Assembly: GCA_001692895.1 (NCBI GenBank)
Contig: KV748184.1
Span: 1,798,001-1,862,000, forward strand
Direction: 5' to 3'
Origin: Cenococcum geophilum 1.58
Lineage: Eukaryota > Ascomycota > Dothideomycetes > Gloniales > Gloniaceae
Length of the DNA: 64,000 bases
Shown: positions 60,549 to 64,000 of the stretch, in pieces
How the letters are laid out: each line of letters opens with the position of its first letter
Numbering within the stretch: the stretch's first letter is position 1
The notes under the pieces: model-generated
What the model was told of the DNA's origin: nothing
The model's database searches: none
The model's input: the letters and a program-made list of their open reading frames with translations, nothing else
Made by a program: the position numbers and the translations under genes

Positions 60549-63500
60549 CTCCCCCTTAAACGGTATTGCATCTACCATATTGCCCATTAAAACTCCCTAT
60601 ATACCTAGTATGATTATAATATAGTCCCCTCGTCCGTTACAAAGCGTAGAAGCTAGTCGCAGTAGGTAAGGTAATTAGTGAGGCTGGAAGCTCGTAATGT
60701 AGCTCGTAAGTTAGACATCTTGTAAGGCAGCTTATAAGATAGTTCGTGAGGCTGGTATAAGCTAAGCTATTTATCGGCCTATCTTAAACGTAGAACTTAT
60801 TAAAATCGGAAGCTATAAATATAAGTTTTAGAATTACCCCTTGCCTAACCTAATTCTCCTCGTCTGTTGCAAAGCCCTGAGGCTAATTGCAGTAGGTGAG
60901 GCGTAAAGGCTAGATGCTTAAGCTACTCCATCTGCTACATTCTTATTCCAACGTTACCCTAAAGTGCTTCCTCTGTGTTGTTCTTTAGCAGAACGAAGGC
61001 CTGTTAAGGTAAGAAATTGGTTAAACTTAATTGGACTAAGGGGCTTAGTAAGGGCGTTAGCTACTATATCCCTAGTGTTAACGAAAGTAAGTTTAATACG
61101 TTTAGTAGTGACTTTATCGCGTATAAAGTGGTGTTAGATGTTAATGTACTTAGTATGCTGGTAAAATTTAGGGTTCTAAGCTAATACTATTAAAGACTTA
61201 TTGTTGCCGTAAATTATAATAGATTTGGTGGCGTTAAGGACTAAGTCCGCTGCTAAGTTGTCTTTCCGTACCTTAACGTCTACATAAGGTTAGTTAATCT
61301 GTTGTAACTTAGTAAGCAGCAACTTTAGCTATAAGGCTTCCTTTGCTGCTTATATTAGGCCTATATACTTAGATTTAGTAGTTAATAGGGCGACAGTTAT
61401 CTAGCGCTTAAAGCTCTAGGTAATTAGTCCACTACTAAGCATAAAGATATATCCGGAGGATAAGCGTTAATTTATAATATTATCGCTATAGCTTATATCT
61501 AAGTAGCCGATAAGCGTTAAATCTTAGTGGTTACTGCTGTAGTTTATTCCGTAGTCTAGAGTTCCTATAATATATTAGAATATCCGTTTAATTACAGTAA
61601 AATACTAAGGTCCTGGATTATAGCTAAACTGGCTAACTTATAAAACTGCAAAAGTAAGATCTAGTTAGGTCTTAATTATTGCGTATATAAGGGAACTAAC
61701 CTACAATTAATAGGTCTTAATGTCGTCCTTTAAGGCCTAGCCGTTAAATAGTTTAAGATGTTAATCTTTCTTATTTATAGGAGTCTTCACCGGATTTAAT
61801 AAGGGTTTATTATACTTGTTGTCCTAATAATAAAAGGTCTAGAGCACGCGCTTAAGGTAGCTGCGTTATTAGATCGTAATAGTCTTTAGCTTGCGATTAT
61901 AAGTAACGGTTATGCTAAGGTAGTAGCTAATAGGGCCAAGATCTATTATCTTAAATTTACTGCAGAGTTGCTGTTTAAGAGAGTCAACGGCGGCTCTACT
62001 GCTAATAATCTTAATATTGTTTACGTAGACTAATACAATAAGGCCGTTTATAGAGGTAAAAGGGGAGTTCTTGGTTATAAAAACGCTATAATTGGCTTAA
62101 AGCTTTTAGAAGCTAAGGCTTATAAGGAAGTCGTAAATAACTTTATACCATATATAAGGTAACTATTTAAGACCGTAGAGACCTTTAAAGAGGCGGTAGA
62201 CCTCTTTAGATTTACTAAAGCCGTAAGGGTGTTTAACATATACGTCCTTAATAATTTAACCATTAAGAAATGCCGTTTTAACGTCTATTTAATTGATTTT
62301 AAGATTATAATAAGCAGCTAGGGCGAATAGCGTGTGGAAGGCCATTGGCTTAACTACTGCGGCGAAGGTTTAATTGTAATTAATACCGTACTGCTATTTA
62401 TAGCCTTTAATAACCTAGCGTGCTTTATACCTAAGTATTTCCCCTTTTTACCCACACTTAATCTTAAATACCTATTTGCCTTTAAGGACTTTATATAAAG
62501 AGTTTACTAATAAGCGTTAAATAGAGCGCCAGGTTTTATTTTATAGGAGAGATTTAAGTTTATCCTATATAGCTTCTAGCCACTATTTTGCGTATAGGCC
62601 GCTAAGAGCTTCTCTTAAGGTCGCTGGCTTAAGGGGATCGTGTATAGACGACGTATTAAGGAGAATTTGGTTAGGTTGCTAAGCGTAACCCTTATAAATC
62701 TTAAAGTGATTGTGCTCGGCAGAGCTAAGTAAGTTAATAGTGACATAGTTTAAAAAGATTTTATTAAGGAGAGTTTCGCTTTTAATAGATTCTTAAAAAG
62801 CTTAACTAGCGTAAGTTTTACAGCCGGATTATTATAAAGGTGGTTCCGAAATTAGATTCCAAGTTATAGGTTCTAGATCCTATAACGTAGATTCTTTATA
62901 TAGTTCTTAAGGAAGTAGTAATATTAATATAGGACGAGAATAAGACGTAAACTAATAATTCTTCCCCTACGGATTAGTATCGTACTCCCCCTACTACTTG
63001 TTCTCCCCTTAGAACAGAATATCTTAAGCTTTAATAGTCTTAAAGATAGTAATATCCTTAACTCTATATACCTACTAAGACTAAAAGTCCTATACTTAGT
63101 AGATGGAGTTCCCTTTAAAACTAATAAGAGTAAACTTCTTAGCTCTTAGTCCTAGCTTATTAGACTATATAGGTTTCTTATAATAGTAAACTATAGAGCC
63201 GATAGTGCGTAGGTGGTTAAGGCTAGGCTTTAAACCGTAGCGCTTCTTATATAGTATAAGATGTAAAAGCGGAGCTAAGGGACTTCGGTTATATAGATAG
63301 GCTACTATTTAAATAAGTTTAGGCTAGAGGTTTTATAGTAGATAACTATAGATATATAGGCAGCGAGCTTTTATAGTAAGCGTTCGCTAGTTACGCTCCG
63401 TGACTCCGTTCTATTTAGGTAAGTTAACGTAAGAAAATTTAAGCTTAATGCCGTAAGAGGTAAACTAGTTTTTTATAAGCCAGTTATCTAATTCGCCGTT

Positions 63501-64000
63501 ATTAAATTAAACCCTTTTAAGAGGGCCGAGTTGCTTTTCTAACTAGGTAATGTAGTTCTTAATAATGTCTTAAACGCTATAAGCCTCTTTTAACCTAAGG
63601 AAACGGACCTCTATCTATCTAGTATAGTTATTAGTAAAAGTAATAGCGTACTTAAAGCCTTTAATGCCGATTGGCGTAAGATAGATAATATTAATATAAA
63701 CTAGTTTGCCTATAGCTATAGCACACTATTAAGGGCCGTAATTAAATAATTTATGCCTTTTTAAGATGGTATAGGTTTTATAGTTAAATAAATTAGTAGG
63801 AAGTCCTAGATGTTTTATATCTACAAAGTTTAGGTAGCTAAGTCTCTTATACTACCGCCAAGAGTTATAATCTAAGCCTATTAGTAAGAGAGTAGTGCGT
63901 AAATTATTTAGTTTATTAAGGCGGTAAAGTCCTCTCTATATAAAGAAGTGCGCTAGTTTTATTTTGTCTCTAGTACGTAGAAAGCAGTCTATAGTATTAA
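60549..64000 (-). mobile_element. Ty1/copia element D, RIP-degraded, truncated by window edge
   Basis: Minus-strand relics in copia order, right to left: integrase core (about 64000-63000; FKYAITFTNNYTR, GPLKRV), reverse transcriptase (about 62500-61600; degraded catalytic box LVYVNNIKII at about 62030, YVDD in the family), and RNase H (about 61500-61000; SKYIGLI then AAKEAL, HFIRDKVTTKRIKL, NALTKPLSP). Stops at CAG/CAA/TGG sites and D-to-N changes are as RIP makes. The 5' end is outside the window. It appears inserted into the integrase of Gypsy C at about 59393. Confidence 0.85.

Overview
This window is nuclear DNA of a filamentous ascomycete (Pezizomycotina). Genes carry short introns of about 48-210 bp with fungal splice sites. 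The gene content is typical of moulds: the homogentisate pathway pair, Leo1, a MOB3-like protein, Arf1, an Ino80 Iec1-like protein, and a nucleoside-phosphorylase/NACHT/ankyrin NLR. Both flanks are very AT- and TpA-rich transposon relics in which former CAG, CAA and TGG codons have become TAG/TAA, the signature of repeat-induced point mutation (RIP). I cannot name the species or the class.

Layout. 1-18.5 kb is a nested retrotransposon graveyard. A Ty1/copia element on + is interrupted twice by members of one chromodomain Gypsy family: copy A on - (1-6463, cut by the window edge) and copy B on + (8063-16018, complete, 426-bp LTRs, 5-bp target duplication CGCCT). 18.5-19.5 kb is a transition zone with a near-perfect palindrome and a 28-bp tandem repeat. 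19.5-55.5 kb is a normal-composition gene island: fumarylacetoacetase (-) and homogentisate dioxygenase (+) back to back; LEO1 (-); MOB3-like (+); ARF1 (-); a CorA-like membrane protein (-); a Ser/Thr-rich single-pass membrane protein (+); a decayed pseudogene (-); the NLR gene (-); a DUF4140/DUF4139 protein (+); a sugar transporter (-); a 600-bp foldback element; a pyridoxal-reductase-like aldo-keto reductase (+); and an Iec1-like zinc-finger protein (+). 55.5-64 kb is again RIP-degraded: a second chromovirus (C, -) whose integrase is split by a 414-bp foldback element flanked by TA, then a GC-richer 1.15-kb block that may be the LTR of a copia element (D, -) running off the right edge.

How the genes relate. 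The only evident pathway pair is fahA/hmgA, which share a promoter region of about 500 bp and catalyse the last and a middle step of phenylalanine/tyrosine breakdown; no maleylacetoacetate isomerase gene lies beside them. The other genes are unlinked housekeeping functions (transcription elongation, vesicle traffic, STRIPAK signalling, chromatin remodelling) or variable fungal families.

Most interesting: the 3' end of the NLR ankyrin array beside an AT-rich patch carries RIP-type stop codons, so the protein is cut after 15 complete repeats while 3-4 recognisable repeats remain downstream. Other notable points: two 6463-bp Gypsy copies whose ends align with no net length difference; a GC-AG intron and a possible upstream frameshift in the CorA-like gene; two very long foldback elements; and the unmutated block inside the RIP zone. 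Exon borders were read by eye from splice consensus, reading frame and remembered family motifs; frame and length sums were checked by hand.
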